From NCBI GenBank assembly GCA_045536965.1, contig JAZSON010000029.1, positions 113,809 to 177,808 on the forward strand: a stretch of 64,000 nt of DNA, in the 5' to 3' direction. The notes under the pieces are model-generated. The model made no database searches. It was not told the DNA's origin and saw only the letters and a list, made by a program, of their open reading frames with translations. The translations under genes were made by a program, and so were the position numbers. Positions 50,735 to 59,359 of the stretch are shown one piece after another. The number at the start of each line of letters is the position of its first letter. Position 1 is the first letter of the stretch. Source of the stretch: UBA5448 sp045536965. GTDB lineage: Bacteria > Bacillota > Clostridia > Oscillospirales > SIG627.

Positions 50735-52111
50735 TTAGAAACGACATTTTTCTTCCAAATATGCGGCAACCTGATCAATGGGGATACGAATCTGTTCCAT
50801 GGTGTCGCGGTCGCGAATGGTTACGGCGCCGTCTGTCTCACTGTCAAAATCATAGGTGATGCAGAAGGGGGTGCCGATTTCATCTTGGCGGCGATAACGC
50901 TTTCCGATAGAACCGGTTTCGTCAAAATCAATGGTGAAGGTTTTGCGCAGCTCATCGTAGAGAGCACCGGCTTTGTCCGAAAGTTTTTTGGACAAAGGCA
51001 GAACTGCTGCTTTGTAGGGTGCAAGGAAGGGATGGAGATGGAGGACGGTACGAACGTCGTTTTCGCCAACCGTTTCTTCGTCATATGCTTCGCACAAGAA
51101 AGCAAGCAAAGCGCGGTCAACACCCAAGGAGGGCTCGATGACATAGGGGATATAGTGCTCGTTGGTTTCAGGATCGAAATATTCAAGGTTTTCGCCACTG
51201 TGCTCTTGATGTTGTTTGAGGTCATAGTCGGTTCTGTCGGCAATGCCCCAAAGTTCACCCCAACCAAACGGGAAGAGGAATTCGAAGTCGGTGGTGGCGT
51301 TGGAATAGAAGCAAAGTTCTTCTTGGCTATGATCACGAAGCTTGAGGTTGTCCTCGTGAATACCGAGGGAGAGGAGAAATTCTTTGCAGAATTGTTTCCA
51401 ATAAGCAAACCATTCAAGATCGGTGCCGGGTTTGCAGAAGAATTCAAGTTCCATCTGCTCAAACTCGCGTGTGCGGAATATGAAATTACCCGGTGTGATC
51501 TCGTTGCGGAAGGATTTGCCCATTTGACAAATACCGAAGGGGAGTTTTTTGCGGGTTGTTCTGGCTACGTTTTTAAAGTTTACAAAGATTCCCTGTGCTG
51601 TTTCGGGGCGGAGATAGATTTCGTTTTTGGCATCCTCGGTAACACCCTGGAAAGTTTTAAACATCAGGTTGAATTTGCGGATGTCGGTGAAATCTTTAGA
51701 GCCGCAGTTGGGGCATTCGATGCCTTTTTCGCGGATGAAAGCCAAAAGCTCGGCATCGCTCCAACCGCCGGTGTTTTCACCCGTGGCATCTTCGATGAGT
51801 TTATCGGCTCTGTGGCGGGTCTTACAAGAACGGCAATCCATCAAAGGATCGGAAAAACCGCCGAGGTGACCCGATGCGACCCAAACTTGCGGGTTCATCA
51901 AAAGGGCGCAGTCAAGTCCCGTGTTGTAACGGGATTCTTGAACAAATTTTTTCCACCAGGCCTTTTTGACGTTGTTTTTCAATTCAACGCCGAGGGGGCC
52001 GTAATCCCAAGTGTTGGCAAGACCGCCGTAAATTTCGCTACCACTGTATACAAAGCCGCGGCTTTTACAAAGGGCAACGATTTTTTCCATTGTTTTTTCG
52101 GTATTTATCAT
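50735..52111 (-). CDS. glyQS: Glycine--tRNA ligase (class II homodimeric type)
   Basis: Charges tRNA-Gly. 458 aa single-chain form, not the alpha/beta type. Motif 1 region GIFVNFKNV, motif 2 RNEITPGNFIFRTREFEQME and motif 3 EPSLGVDRALLAFL are present; a zinc-type insertion with CRSC and CPNC lies before them. AAGGA precedes the ATG. No T-box leader is seen, so it may be transcribed from the nagA-nagB promoter or an unseen one. A 421-codon frame on the other strand is a shadow. Confidence 0.97.
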   Translation of the reverse strand: MINTEKTMEKIVALCKSRGFVYSGSEIYGGLANTWDYGPLGVELKNNVKKAWWKKFVQESRYNTGLDCALLMNPQVWVASGHLGGFSDPLMDCRSCKTRHRADKLIEDATGENTGGWSDAELLAFIREKGIECPNCGSKDFTDIRKFNLMFKTFQGVTEDAKNEIYLRPETAQGIFVNFKNVARTTRKKLPFGICQMGKSFRNEITPGNFIFRTREFEQMELEFFCKPGTDLEWFAYWKQFCKEFLLSLGIHEDNLKLRDHSQEELCFYSNATTDFEFLFPFGWGELWGIADRTDYDLKQHQEHSGENLEYFDPETNEHYIPYVIEPSLGVDRALLAFLCEAYDEETVGENDVRTVLHLHPFLAPYKAAVLPLSKKLSDKAGALYDELRKTFTIDFDETGSIGKRYRRQDEIGTPFCITYDFDSETDGAVTIRDRDTMEQIRIPIDQVAAYLEEKCRF

Positions 52112-52167
52112 ACAGTAACGTCCTTAAATATTAAATTAAATTTAGGATAGAAACTCAAACGTGAAAA

Positions 52168-52938
52168 TCAAAGAATGAATTTGCCGCTGTCGCTGTCAAC
52201 ATAGAGGATGGCATTTTCATGACGACGCAGGATGGAGGCGGGGCAGGCTTCGACAACATCACCCAAAACAGTGGCTTTAACGGCATTGGCTTTGGTGGGA
52301 GCGGGAACCATGCAGAAGAGGAAATCGCCGGAGAACAAGGTGGGGATGGTAAGGGTCAAAGCGTGGGTGGGAACTTCATCAAGGGTTTTGAAGCAACCAT
52401 CATTAACCTGTTGCTGACGGCAGACCAGATCGAGTTCAACAACCTTAACGGCGGCGGGATCGTTAAAGAATGCGACGTGGGGATCGTTGAATGCAATGTG
52501 ACCATTTTCACCAATGCCCATGCAAACGATGTCGATGGGATTGTCGGCAAGAAGTTTGGAGTAACGTGCGCACTCTGCTTGGATGTCGGGGGCAAGACCG
52601 TTTAAGTAGTTGACAGAGCGGAAGGGGGCTTTGGAGAAGATGCGATCTTTCAAAAAGTTACCAAAGCCTTGAGGAGCATCGGCGCGGAGACCGACATATT
52701 CATCCATGTGGAAAGCATTGATGCGAGTGAAATCAATATCGGGATCGGTATAGAGGGATTTTAAAAATTCATTTTGCGAGGGAGCGGCGGCAAAAATCAT
52801 GTTGATGTGCTCTTTTTTGGAAAGCAGTTCTTTCATTTTCGCGGCACATTCTTTGGCTGCTTGCGCGCCCATTGCATCACGAGTATCAAAAATTTTTACG
52901 TTGAGATTATCTTTTTTGAATTCTTTTACGATAGCCAT
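52168..52938 (-). CDS. nagB: Glucosamine-6-phosphate deaminase
   Basis: Converts glucosamine-6-P to fructose-6-P and ammonia. 256 aa. AFHMDEYVGL holds the catalytic Asp, GIGENGHIAFNDP the ring-opening His. The rest aligns in order, with a shorter C-terminus. AAGGAG precedes the ATG. It is 34 bases after nagA, forming the usual N-acetylglucosamine use pair. No NagR/YvoA-type regulator or GlcNAc PTS is nearby. Confidence 0.96.
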   Translation of the reverse strand: MAIVKEFKKDNLNVKIFDTRDAMGAQAAKECAAKMKELLSKKEHINMIFAAAPSQNEFLKSLYTDPDIDFTRINAFHMDEYVGLRADAPQGFGNFLKDRIFSKAPFRSVNYLNGLAPDIQAECARYSKLLADNPIDIVCMGIGENGHIAFNDPHVAFFNDPAAVKVVELDLVCRQQQVNDGCFKTLDEVPTHALTLTIPTLFSGDFLFCMVPAPTKANAVKATVLGDVVEACPASILRRHENAILYVDSDSGKFIL

Positions 52939-52972
52939 AAAATTTCTCCTTGTATTTCTTCATATTCTTAAA

Positions 52973-54142
52973 TTATTTTGTGAAAACGGTGTTACCGCCG
53001 ACGACGGTCGCTTGGGGAGCAAAATCGGGGGTGAAGATGGTGATATCGGCATCGTTACCGGGGATGAGGACACCTTTCTTCTTGAAGCCCATGATGTTAG
53101 CGGGGGTGGCGGTGATCATTTTTACCGCTTCAATAATGCCGCAATCGGCATATTTGACCATGTTGGATACTAAACGGAGGGAGGTGGCGATGCTGCCCGC
53201 AAAACACTGTCTGTCAAGCATTTTGCAAACGCCGTCTTCAATGATGTGTTGACGATCGGGGGGAGCATCCTTGGGAGAGATTGTACCTTCGGGGAGTCCT
53301 GCTTCTGCGAGCGCATCGGTGATCAAGGCGATCTTGTCGGAACCCTTGGTTTTGTAAATGTGGCGGAGAAGCGAAGGGGGGAGGTGGCTTCCGTCTGCGA
53401 TGATTTCTACGGTGAAGTCATTGTGCATATAGCCTGCATCGATCAAACCGGGGAAGCGGTAGGATTGTTTTCTGACGAGCGCACTCATGCCGCTGTAGAA
53501 GTGGGTCAGGTGGTGATAACCGTTTTCATAAGCCCAGATGGCTTCTTCAAGGGTTGCATCCGAGTGACCGATGGAAGCGACGATACCGTGATCGTTGAGC
53601 CATCTGCCGAATGCCATATCTTCATCGCGTTCCGCAGCAACATCCCAGCGGAGTATTTTGTTGCAGGCGGCGTAAAGCTTTTCGTAAGAGTCTTTTTGCG
53701 GGGGAACAACATAACGGGGATCCTGTGCGCCGACCTGCGCAAGGGAGAAGTTGGGGCCTTCCATGTGAAGACCGGGCATGGCGGCACCTTCGTCGTTTTG
53801 TTTGAGTGCTTCTTCGTATGCCGCGAAGAATTTAAAATACAGTTCATCGGGAGCGGTTGAAGCAGTAGGGAGAAGTACCGCGGTACCGTTTTGCGCGTGG
53901 AATTTAGCTGCGGTTAAAATGGCATCGGCATTGCCTTCGGTGAAATCTCTTCCGCCGCCGCCGTGTACATGGATGTCGATAAATCCGGGAGCAATATAAG
54001 CATCTCCCATATCAACGGTCGGAGTCGCGCAATTCTTTCTGTACGCGCCAACATAGACAATTTTACCGTTTTCATACGCAACTTCGCCTTGGGCGATGGA
54101 ACGGTATGGCGTAATGACAGTGCCTATTAAACGTTTTTCCAT
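52973..54142 (-). CDS. nagA: N-acetylglucosamine-6-phosphate deacetylase
   Basis: Removes acetate from GlcNAc-6-P. 389 aa, amidohydrolase fold. GFIDIHVHGGGGRD supplies the first metal-site His residues, LHMEGPNFS the metal-binding Glu, HHLTHFYSGM another His, and ITDALAEAG the catalytic Asp. ATG 54142 lies 8 bases from AAAGGA; ATG 54151 is too close to it. Heads nagA-nagB and possibly glyQS-prs. Confidence 0.95.
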   Translation of the reverse strand: MEKRLIGTVITPYRSIAQGEVAYENGKIVYVGAYRKNCATPTVDMGDAYIAPGFIDIHVHGGGGRDFTEGNADAILTAAKFHAQNGTAVLLPTASTAPDELYFKFFAAYEEALKQNDEGAAMPGLHMEGPNFSLAQVGAQDPRYVVPPQKDSYEKLYAACNKILRWDVAAERDEDMAFGRWLNDHGIVASIGHSDATLEEAIWAYENGYHHLTHFYSGMSALVRKQSYRFPGLIDAGYMHNDFTVEIIADGSHLPPSLLRHIYKTKGSDKIALITDALAEAGLPEGTISPKDAPPDRQHIIEDGVCKMLDRQCFAGSIATSLRLVSNMVKYADCGIIEAVKMITATPANIMGFKKKGVLIPGNDADITIFTPDFAPQATVVGGNTVFTK

Positions 54143-54181
54143 TATGTTCATCCTTTCATGTATGTGTGTGCGGAATATCTT

Positions 54182-54202
54182 GTTTCATGTTTCATGTTTC
54201 AT
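54182..54202 (+). repeat. Three tandem 7-base repeats in the nagA leader
   Basis: GTTTCAT repeated exactly three times between the nagA promoter and its start codon. Could be a slippage product or a binding site; nothing decides this. Confidence 0.6.
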
Positions 54203-54234
54203 GTGCGCAATACCCCACAATCAATTCACAGTTT

Positions 54235-54263
54235 AGTATAACAAAAAATAAAATAAAAATCAA
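54235..54263 (-). promoter_or_regulatory. Promoter for nagA-nagB
   Basis: Minus strand: TTGATT (54263-54258), 17 bases, TATACT (54240-54235). Confidence 0.72.
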
Positions 54264-54324
54264 TGGTTTTGGGAAGAATTTCATATGCTTTGGCATATTT
54301 CGTCGTTTCTTTCTATCTTTCCCC

Positions 54325-54352
54325 TTGCATTTTCCGCATAATATGGTAAAAT
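54325..54352 (+). promoter_or_regulatory. Promoter for the WG-repeat-like gene
   Basis: TTGCAT (54325-54330), 16 bases, TAAAAT (54347-54352), divergent from nagA. Confidence 0.6.
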
Positions 54353-54375
54353 AACAAAAGAAAGGAGGTTGCTCT

Positions 54376-55722
54376 ATGCCGCACGGAAAAGACGGAAAAG
54401 TAAAAGAATATGTTAAACTTGCCCTTTTTGCTTTTTTGGCCGTTGTGATCGGGTATATTACGGTCTTTTATTTGCGCGGTGATCTGCCGCTGCCTTTTTT
54501 GCCGACACAGACCCTCGATTCTTCCGCAGCAACAAAACCGCTCCAAAAACCTTCCGACGGGCCTGACAATCCCACCTCCTTACCCGTGAACGGAAACGAT
54601 GCGGAACATGCTTTGCACACGACTTTTGAGAAATTGACGCAACTTTTTCCTGCGATAAGCGGAGAGGTTTCGGGTGAACTGTACGATGCATCTCGTCACA
54701 AGTTTACATTTATATCAAGCCTGCCCCAGCTCAATGACAGTTATTTGGCTGTTTTAGATGAGGAGTTTGAAACAGAAGAAGAGGTCGACGCGCCGCAGTT
54801 ATATGCACGCATGGGTTTTTTATTCCGCAACAACGAGGATGGAACGCAAAGCCTATTTGATGCAAACGGGCGACTGATTTTTGAAAAAATCCCCGAAGAC
54901 ATGACGCTTTTATCGGCGCGCGATTCATTGGATCGCCCTATTTTTAAGCAAGGAAAAAAATACTTGTATTTTGATGCGAACACCCAGAGCTTTTTGCCCA
55001 GCGATTATGATCCCGAAAAAGACGGCCGCGGTCTGGATATAGATCACCCCGAATATTTCGGTAAAACCGACACGGATGTTTTGGTTTATATTTATACCGA
55101 CACCACCGTTGGATGCGCTTTGGCAGAAAAACCCAATACACTTTTGGTGTCAGGGTATGCCGATGCTTTTGCACCCAAGGAGGGATTTGCGGTTTTTGTG
55201 AATAAGAACGGCAAACTTTCAATACGCGGTGTGGATGCATTGACCAGACCTTTGTTTAGCGGTTATTCCCTTTATCTTCCCGAAAGTCTCGGGGAGGAGA
55301 GCATGGGGTATTTTTACTTTGATCACGGATTGATGCGTGCCAGATTGAAAATCATGTCGGGCAAAAAAGTGGTCAGCGATGAGGAAATTATACTCAAATC
55401 GGATGGATCTGTATTTTCTATTCCGCCGGATTATAAAGTGGTTTCTTATTCCGATGGGGTGTTTTTGCTCGAAAAGGACGGCTTATACGGATATTATTCC
55501 CATGAAGGAAAGTGGATCTGCGCGCCTGTGTATAGCTATGCACGACCGTTTTTTGAAGGGGTTGCGGTTTGCGGATATCAAGGCGGTGAAAAGTGCGTTA
55601 TTGATACAGCGGGCAATTGCATCGTGCCATTTTATTATCAGGAGATCGGTGATTGTTCGGGCGGTCTCATAACAGTGTATTCATCCCAAAATGGTTGGAA
55701 TGTTTTGCAAAAGGTTTTATAA
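54376..55722 (+). CDS. Membrane-anchored WG-repeat-like protein
   Basis: 448 aa. Anchor at residues 13-33 (VKLALFAFLAVVIGYITVFY), a Pro/Ser linker, then a beta-rich extracytoplasmic region. The C-terminal part shows WG-type units: FLLEKDGLYGYYSHEGKWIC with PVYSYARPFFEGVAVCGYQG and CVIDTAGNCIVPFYY with NGWNVL. Such domains are usually binding modules; no enzyme motif is visible. AAAGGAGG precedes the ATG. Stands alone. Confidence 0.82.
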   Translation: MPHGKDGKVKEYVKLALFAFLAVVIGYITVFYLRGDLPLPFLPTQTLDSSAATKPLQKPSDGPDNPTSLPVNGNDAEHALHTTFEKLTQLFPAISGEVSGELYDASRHKFTFISSLPQLNDSYLAVLDEEFETEEEVDAPQLYARMGFLFRNNEDGTQSLFDANGRLIFEKIPEDMTLLSARDSLDRPIFKQGKKYLYFDANTQSFLPSDYDPEKDGRGLDIDHPEYFGKTDTDVLVYIYTDTTVGCALAEKPNTLLVSGYADAFAPKEGFAVFVNKNGKLSIRGVDALTRPLFSGYSLYLPESLGEESMGYFYFDHGLMRARLKIMSGKKVVSDEEIILKSDGSVFSIPPDYKVVSYSDGVFLLEKDGLYGYYSHEGKWICAPVYSYARPFFEGVAVCGYQGGEKCVIDTAGNCIVPFYYQEIGDCSGGLITVYSSQNGWNVLQKVL

Positions 55723-55743
55723 CTTTTAAAAACGAATAAAAGA

Positions 55744-55772
55744 AAAATCGCAGTTGATTCAACTGCGATTTT
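55744..55772. terminator. Bidirectional terminator
   Basis: AAAATCGCAGTTGA / TCAACTGCGATTTT stem between convergent WG-like and corrinoid protein genes. Confidence 0.92.
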
Positions 55773-55788
55773 GTTTTCAGTGTGGTAA

Positions 55789-56424
55789 TTATTTGATTTC
55801 GTTTGCTAAAATCAGGGCGGTATCGGCTGCAGATTTTGCATCGGCGGCATAGACATCAGCGCCAATGCGGTCACAAAATTCCTTGGATACCGGGGCGCCG
55901 CCCACCATGATTTTAACGCGGTCGCGGATACCGGCATCAACGGCCGCTTTGACGACATCTTCCATGATTGGCATGGTGGTAGTAAGAAGGGCCGAGCAGG
56001 CGATGATTTGGCAGGATTCGTCGATGGCAGTTTGAATGAATTTTTGGGCAGGAACATTGGTGCCTAAATCGATCACGGCAATGCCTTGGCCTTCCATCAT
56101 CATTTTAACAAGGGATTTCCCGATGTCGTGCTGGTCTCCTTGTACGGTGCCGATGACAACACGCACCTGCGAGGATTTACCCTCGGACACGAGATGGGGT
56201 TTTAACAGGTCGGCGCCCATTGACATGGTTTTTCCCGCAAGCATTACTTCGGGTATGTAGACCTTGCCGTCTTTAAAACGGTCACCGATTTCGCTCATGC
56301 CTGCAATCAAGCCGTTATTTAAGATGTCTTCTGCAGAAATGCCTGCGTCCAGGGCAGACTGAACGAGTCCTTGAATGTCACGTCTTTTGCCGCTAATGAC
56401 GGCGTTTGTAATGGCGGTAATCAT
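55789..56424 (-). CDS. Corrinoid (B12-binding) protein of a methyltransferase system
   Basis: 211 aa, MtbC/MttC-like. N-terminal helical cap (residues 1-88) and Rossmann-type B12 domain with the lower-ligand motif GTVQGDQHDIGKSLV (His99). It normally carries a methyl group between a substrate-specific methyltransferase and a second acceptor, neither of which is in this window. ATG 56424 is one base after the CapA stop and 9 bases from GGAG. It ends the DUF4430-HPr-CapA operon, consistent with a B12 theme. Confidence 0.93.
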   Translation of the reverse strand: MITAITNAVISGKRRDIQGLVQSALDAGISAEDILNNGLIAGMSEIGDRFKDGKVYIPEVMLAGKTMSMGADLLKPHLVSEGKSSQVRVVIGTVQGDQHDIGKSLVKMMMEGQGIAVIDLGTNVPAQKFIQTAIDESCQIIACSALLTTTMPIMEDVVKAAVDAGIRDRVKIMVGGAPVSKEFCDRIGADVYAADAKSAADTALILANEIK

Positions 56425-56425
56425 G

Positions 56426-57712
56426 TTAGTTTTCTCCATTGGTTGAAGATTGATAGTAAGCAGGTAAATACTTTTGGTCGATATTATCGGTGACGATTTT
56501 AATAAATTCTGAAATGGTGCGTTCACTGCTGTCCTTGGCACCGTGACGAGAAAGCAATTCATCCGAATAGTCTTCAAGGTAGTACAGCTTGATGTTGCGG
56601 TTGGACTGTTCGTAATGGGATATAGTGGGGGTCAAAAGAACGTTTTCAATGGAGATCTTGTCGTCGTTACGGACGATATCGAAGGTGAAGAGACCTCCGA
56701 CCATATTGCGACTGTACTCCATTGCGCTGATCAGATTGCCGAGTGAATAGAACAAAAGGGTCTTGCCGCCGTCAGGGCGCTCTCTTTCCTCAATGGCTTC
56801 GAGCACATGGGGGTGATGTCCAAGTATGACGTCCACGTTACAGGAGACCAATAAATTCGCAATCCTCTTTTGGGTGGAATTCGGTGTAAAAAGATTGGTT
56901 TCCACAAAGCCCTCGCCCGCATATTCCTTGCCCCAGTGGATCGAAACGATGACTACATCAGCCAACTCCTTCGCCAAGGCGGTTTGGCGCTCGACGGTTT
57001 CTTCCTTGGGATACGGAATGACGTATTCACTGCCATCAGGGAGCTTGGTGGCTCTGTTTATGAAGGTGGCGTAGGATAAAAAAGCGATGGTGATTCCGTT
57101 TTTTTCGACGATGCGGATGTTATTGAAGTCCTCTTGGTTGCGGTACCCGCCGATGAGGGTGACGGGCTGGTTCTCCCAAAAGGCGATGGATGCCTCCAAT
57201 CCGCCTTCGCCGACATCAACCATGTGATTGGTGGCAATGTTGACGATGTCAAAGCCTGTTGAAACGAGAGCTTCTCCAGCGGCGTATGGGCCATTGAAGC
57301 GGGGGTATCCTTTATAGGGGTATTGATCGCCCGCGAGGGGCGTTTCCTGATTGATAAAAGCCAAATCGGCCGAAGCGACTGCTTCGGCGATGTTGGTGTA
57401 AAAGGGGGTGAAATCAAAGGGACCATCGGTCTTTATCGTATTCTCTCCACCTGCATTCATAGAGGCGCAGCATATCAACGCGGAGTGAATGAGGTTGTCG
57501 CCCGCTGCCAAAAAAGAGATGCGGTCTTCCTTTTCCTGTTTTTCAATAAACTCGTCGTAAAGGGAGGAATCGACGATGTCGGTCACGTTAAGCGGCGCAT
57601 CCGAAAAGAGGGGAGCGGATGGGGATGCTTCATTGACGGCATCGCTTGCCGTACAGGATACGAGTGCGATCAGCAAAAGAAAGAGGCAAATAAAAATACG
57701 AAACGCTTTCAC
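56426..57712 (-). CDS. CapA-family lipoprotein (metallophosphoesterase-like)
   Basis: 428 aa. GTG start at 57712; signal with lipobox ALVSC (Cys20). The CapA/PgsA-type domain has FLAAGDNLIHSAL, AFINQETPL, NIATNHMVDVGEGG, VIVSIHWGKEY and VILGHHPHVLEAIE, with Asp/His metal-site residues typical of the family. Members act in poly-gamma-glutamate or other envelope roles, but no capB/capC is nearby. The ribosome site is weak and it follows the HPr-like gene by 2 bases, suggesting translational coupling. Confidence 0.88.
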   Translation of the reverse strand: MKAFRIFICLFLLLIALVSCTASDAVNEASPSAPLFSDAPLNVTDIVDSSLYDEFIEKQEKEDRISFLAAGDNLIHSALICCASMNAGGENTIKTDGPFDFTPFYTNIAEAVASADLAFINQETPLAGDQYPYKGYPRFNGPYAAGEALVSTGFDIVNIATNHMVDVGEGGLEASIAFWENQPVTLIGGYRNQEDFNNIRIVEKNGITIAFLSYATFINRATKLPDGSEYVIPYPKEETVERQTALAKELADVVIVSIHWGKEYAGEGFVETNLFTPNSTQKRIANLLVSCNVDVILGHHPHVLEAIEERERPDGGKTLLFYSLGNLISAMEYSRNMVGGLFTFDIVRNDDKISIENVLLTPTISHYEQSNRNIKLYYLEDYSDELLSRHGAKDSSERTISEFIKIVTDNIDQKYLPAYYQSSTNGEN

Positions 57713-57714
57713 TT

Positions 57715-57948
57715 TTATTCAACGATGAATTGCTTGATTTTTTCGATAAGCTCGTCTGCGTTATCTCCGCTGTTGATGGTCATTTCGATGGGTTTCATCA
57801 AATCCAAGGAGAATATACCCATGATGGATTTGGCATCGACAACATAACGGCCGGAAGAAAGATCGACTTCGCCGTCAAACAGGGTGACATGGCTGACGAA
57901 ATCGCGAATATCGGTAATAGTGGAAAGTTTGATGTTAACTTTTTTCAT
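57715..57948 (-). CDS. HPr-like protein lacking the phosphorylatable histidine
   Basis: 77 aa with HPr fold and length. The regulatory serine region is conserved, KSIMGIFSLDL (Ser41 at the place of HPr Ser46), but the active-site GIHARPA is replaced by TITDIRDF, so PEP-dependent phosphorylation is excluded. This resembles Crh of Bacillus, a regulator phosphorylated only on serine. GAAAGGA lies 11 bases before the ATG. It sits in an operon with DUF4430 lipoproteins and CapA, an unusual place. Confidence 0.82.
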   Translation of the reverse strand: MKKVNIKLSTITDIRDFVSHVTLFDGEVDLSSGRYVVDAKSIMGIFSLDLMKPIEMTINSGDNADELIEKIKQFIVE

Positions 57949-57988
57949 AGGTTATAAATCCTTTCGCGTTTTTGAAAATGTAGGTGAT

Positions 57989-58819
57989 TTAAGCTTGTGC
58001 TTCGGGTGTTTCGTTGGGAGTTTCGGTGTTATCGTCGGTGGTGGGAGCAGATGCGGTGATCACGAGGGTGATGACATCGCCGGATTTGAGTTCATCTTTG
58101 GAAGTGAAGTCGATGTTTTTGTCGGCATTTGCCTTATCCTTGAGCGACACACTCCAAGTCCAAACGGCATCTTCTGCTGCATAGGAGGTTTTGTTGTCTT
58201 TGATGGCGGCTGCAACCGAGGTCAGCAATGCCTTGTGGGCAGCATCATCAATGTCATCGTGGGTGGTGAGAGCATTCAAGGCATCTTGCATGGTCAAGCC
58301 CGCTTTGGAAACTTCGATGTTTTTGTATTTTGTGTTATCGCCCGACAAATCTTTGATTTGCAACAAAACGGAAACGGGAATGGCATCCTTGGATTTGGGG
58401 AGATTGATAGAATGGTAGGTGAAAGTGATTTCAAGACCATCCTGGATTTTTTGTTCACCCGAAATTGCAACGAGGTTGCCGTCTACCCCTTTTACGCTGT
58501 AACCCCAATAGGAAAGGGTCTTGCCGTCTTCCGAGAGGTTGGTGGTTAAACCGTTGAGAGAGGCGAAAGACAAAACAGTGCCGCGGTCATTTTTTAATTC
58601 TGTGACGGTTTCTTTCAGAGAATCTTTGGCAGCAGATTTCACTGCATCGAGTACAGTGGCTTCGCCCACATATTTGTAGGTATAAGAGGAGACGATTTCT
58701 TTACCGTTTGCCACGATGGTGATTTTACAGCTACCTTCTTCTTCGCCGCAGGATGCCAGAGCAAAGAGAAGGGTCGACAACAAAAGAGCAAAAGAAAGTA
58801 AACGAAGTGTCAATTTCAT
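57989..58819 (-). CDS. DUF4430-type lipoprotein with two domain copies
   Basis: 276 aa. Lipobox FALASC (Cys24), then two DUF4430-like units: residues about 30-135 (GEATVLDAVKSAAKDSLKET, YWGYSVKGVDGN) and about 145-258 (GLTMQDALNALTTHDDIDD, VWTWSVSLKDKANADKN), and a Thr/Pro/Glu tail. The aromatic YWGY/WTWS core of DUF4430 is present in both. It overlaps the upstream DUF4430 gene by 4 bases. Ligand unknown. Confidence 0.82.
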   Translation of the reverse strand: MKLTLRLLSFALLLSTLLFALASCGEEEGSCKITIVANGKEIVSSYTYKYVGEATVLDAVKSAAKDSLKETVTELKNDRGTVLSFASLNGLTTNLSEDGKTLSYWGYSVKGVDGNLVAISGEQKIQDGLEITFTYHSINLPKSKDAIPVSVLLQIKDLSGDNTKYKNIEVSKAGLTMQDALNALTTHDDIDDAAHKALLTSVAAAIKDNKTSYAAEDAVWTWSVSLKDKANADKNIDFTSKDELKSGDVITLVITASAPTTDDNTETPNETPEAQA

Positions 58820-59235
58820 TTCTTGTCTCCTCCTTTGTTGGTTTTATAGGTTTCATAGGTGAATATAAGTTTTGTTTGGGTGGTTACAGCCTGCAGACCG
58901 GGTTCGCGAAGCGCGTCGTCGTTGCCAAAGGAATATTTCCAGTACATATCGCTCACGAGGGAGGGGTAACCGAAGAGGCTTTGGATGGTTTTACCATCGG
59001 CGGATGCTTCCAACAAGTCTGTGTTGTCGGGATAAGCTTCTTTCAATGCTTGGCGTAAAACCGAAAGCACCGACGGATTGGCGGCGGTAGCGGTGATAGT
59101 TTGTTCCAAAAGCAATGTCTCACCGTTTTTTACAACCACAGTAACGGTGGGAGGGGTAGCCGTGGCACCGCCACAACCGACCAAAAGGGTAGCGACGAGA
59201 GCCACAAGGGCAATCATGCATAAGAATCGTTTCAT
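58816..59235 (-). CDS. DUF4430 lipoprotein
   Basis: 139 aa. Lipobox LLVGC (Cys21), then one DUF4430 domain: PSVLSVLRQALKEAYPDN, SDMYWKYSFGNDDALRE and a final strand TKLIFTYETY. First gene of a five-gene run (DUF4430, DUF4430, HPr-like, CapA, corrinoid). AAAGG precedes the ATG. Unlike the 38 kb DUF4430 gene its leader has no cobalamin riboswitch, so the ligand could differ. Confidence 0.85.
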   Translation of the reverse strand: MKRFLCMIALVALVATLLVGCGGATATPPTVTVVVKNGETLLLEQTITATAANPSVLSVLRQALKEAYPDNTDLLEASADGKTIQSLFGYPSLVSDMYWKYSFGNDDALREPGLQAVTTQTKLIFTYETYKTNKGGDKK

Positions 59236-59319
59236 AAAGGGGCCTTTCTGCTCACGATTTGTATTTATTCTGCTTTGCCGTAAGCAAGCAAAGTGAATGG
59301 TCTTTTTAGAACTTTAGTT

Positions 59320-59348
59320 ATTATACTAAACTTTTCCTTTTCTGTCAA
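59320..59348 (-). promoter_or_regulatory. Promoter of the DUF4430-HPr-CapA-corrinoid operon
   Basis: Minus strand: TTGACA (59348-59343), 17 bases, TATAAT (59325-59320). About 80 bases of leader follow with only a small CTTTGC/GCAAAG hairpin. Confidence 0.88.
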
Positions 59349-59359
59349 TCATAAAGACA

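Noticed and set aside
50885..52150. 421-codon open frame opposite glyQS
   Set aside because: Antisense to a full-length glycyl-tRNA synthetase with all motifs; no ribosome site or recognisable domain.
52112..52167. T-box or glycine riboswitch upstream of glyQS
   Set aside because: The gap is only 56 bases and has none of the conserved elements.
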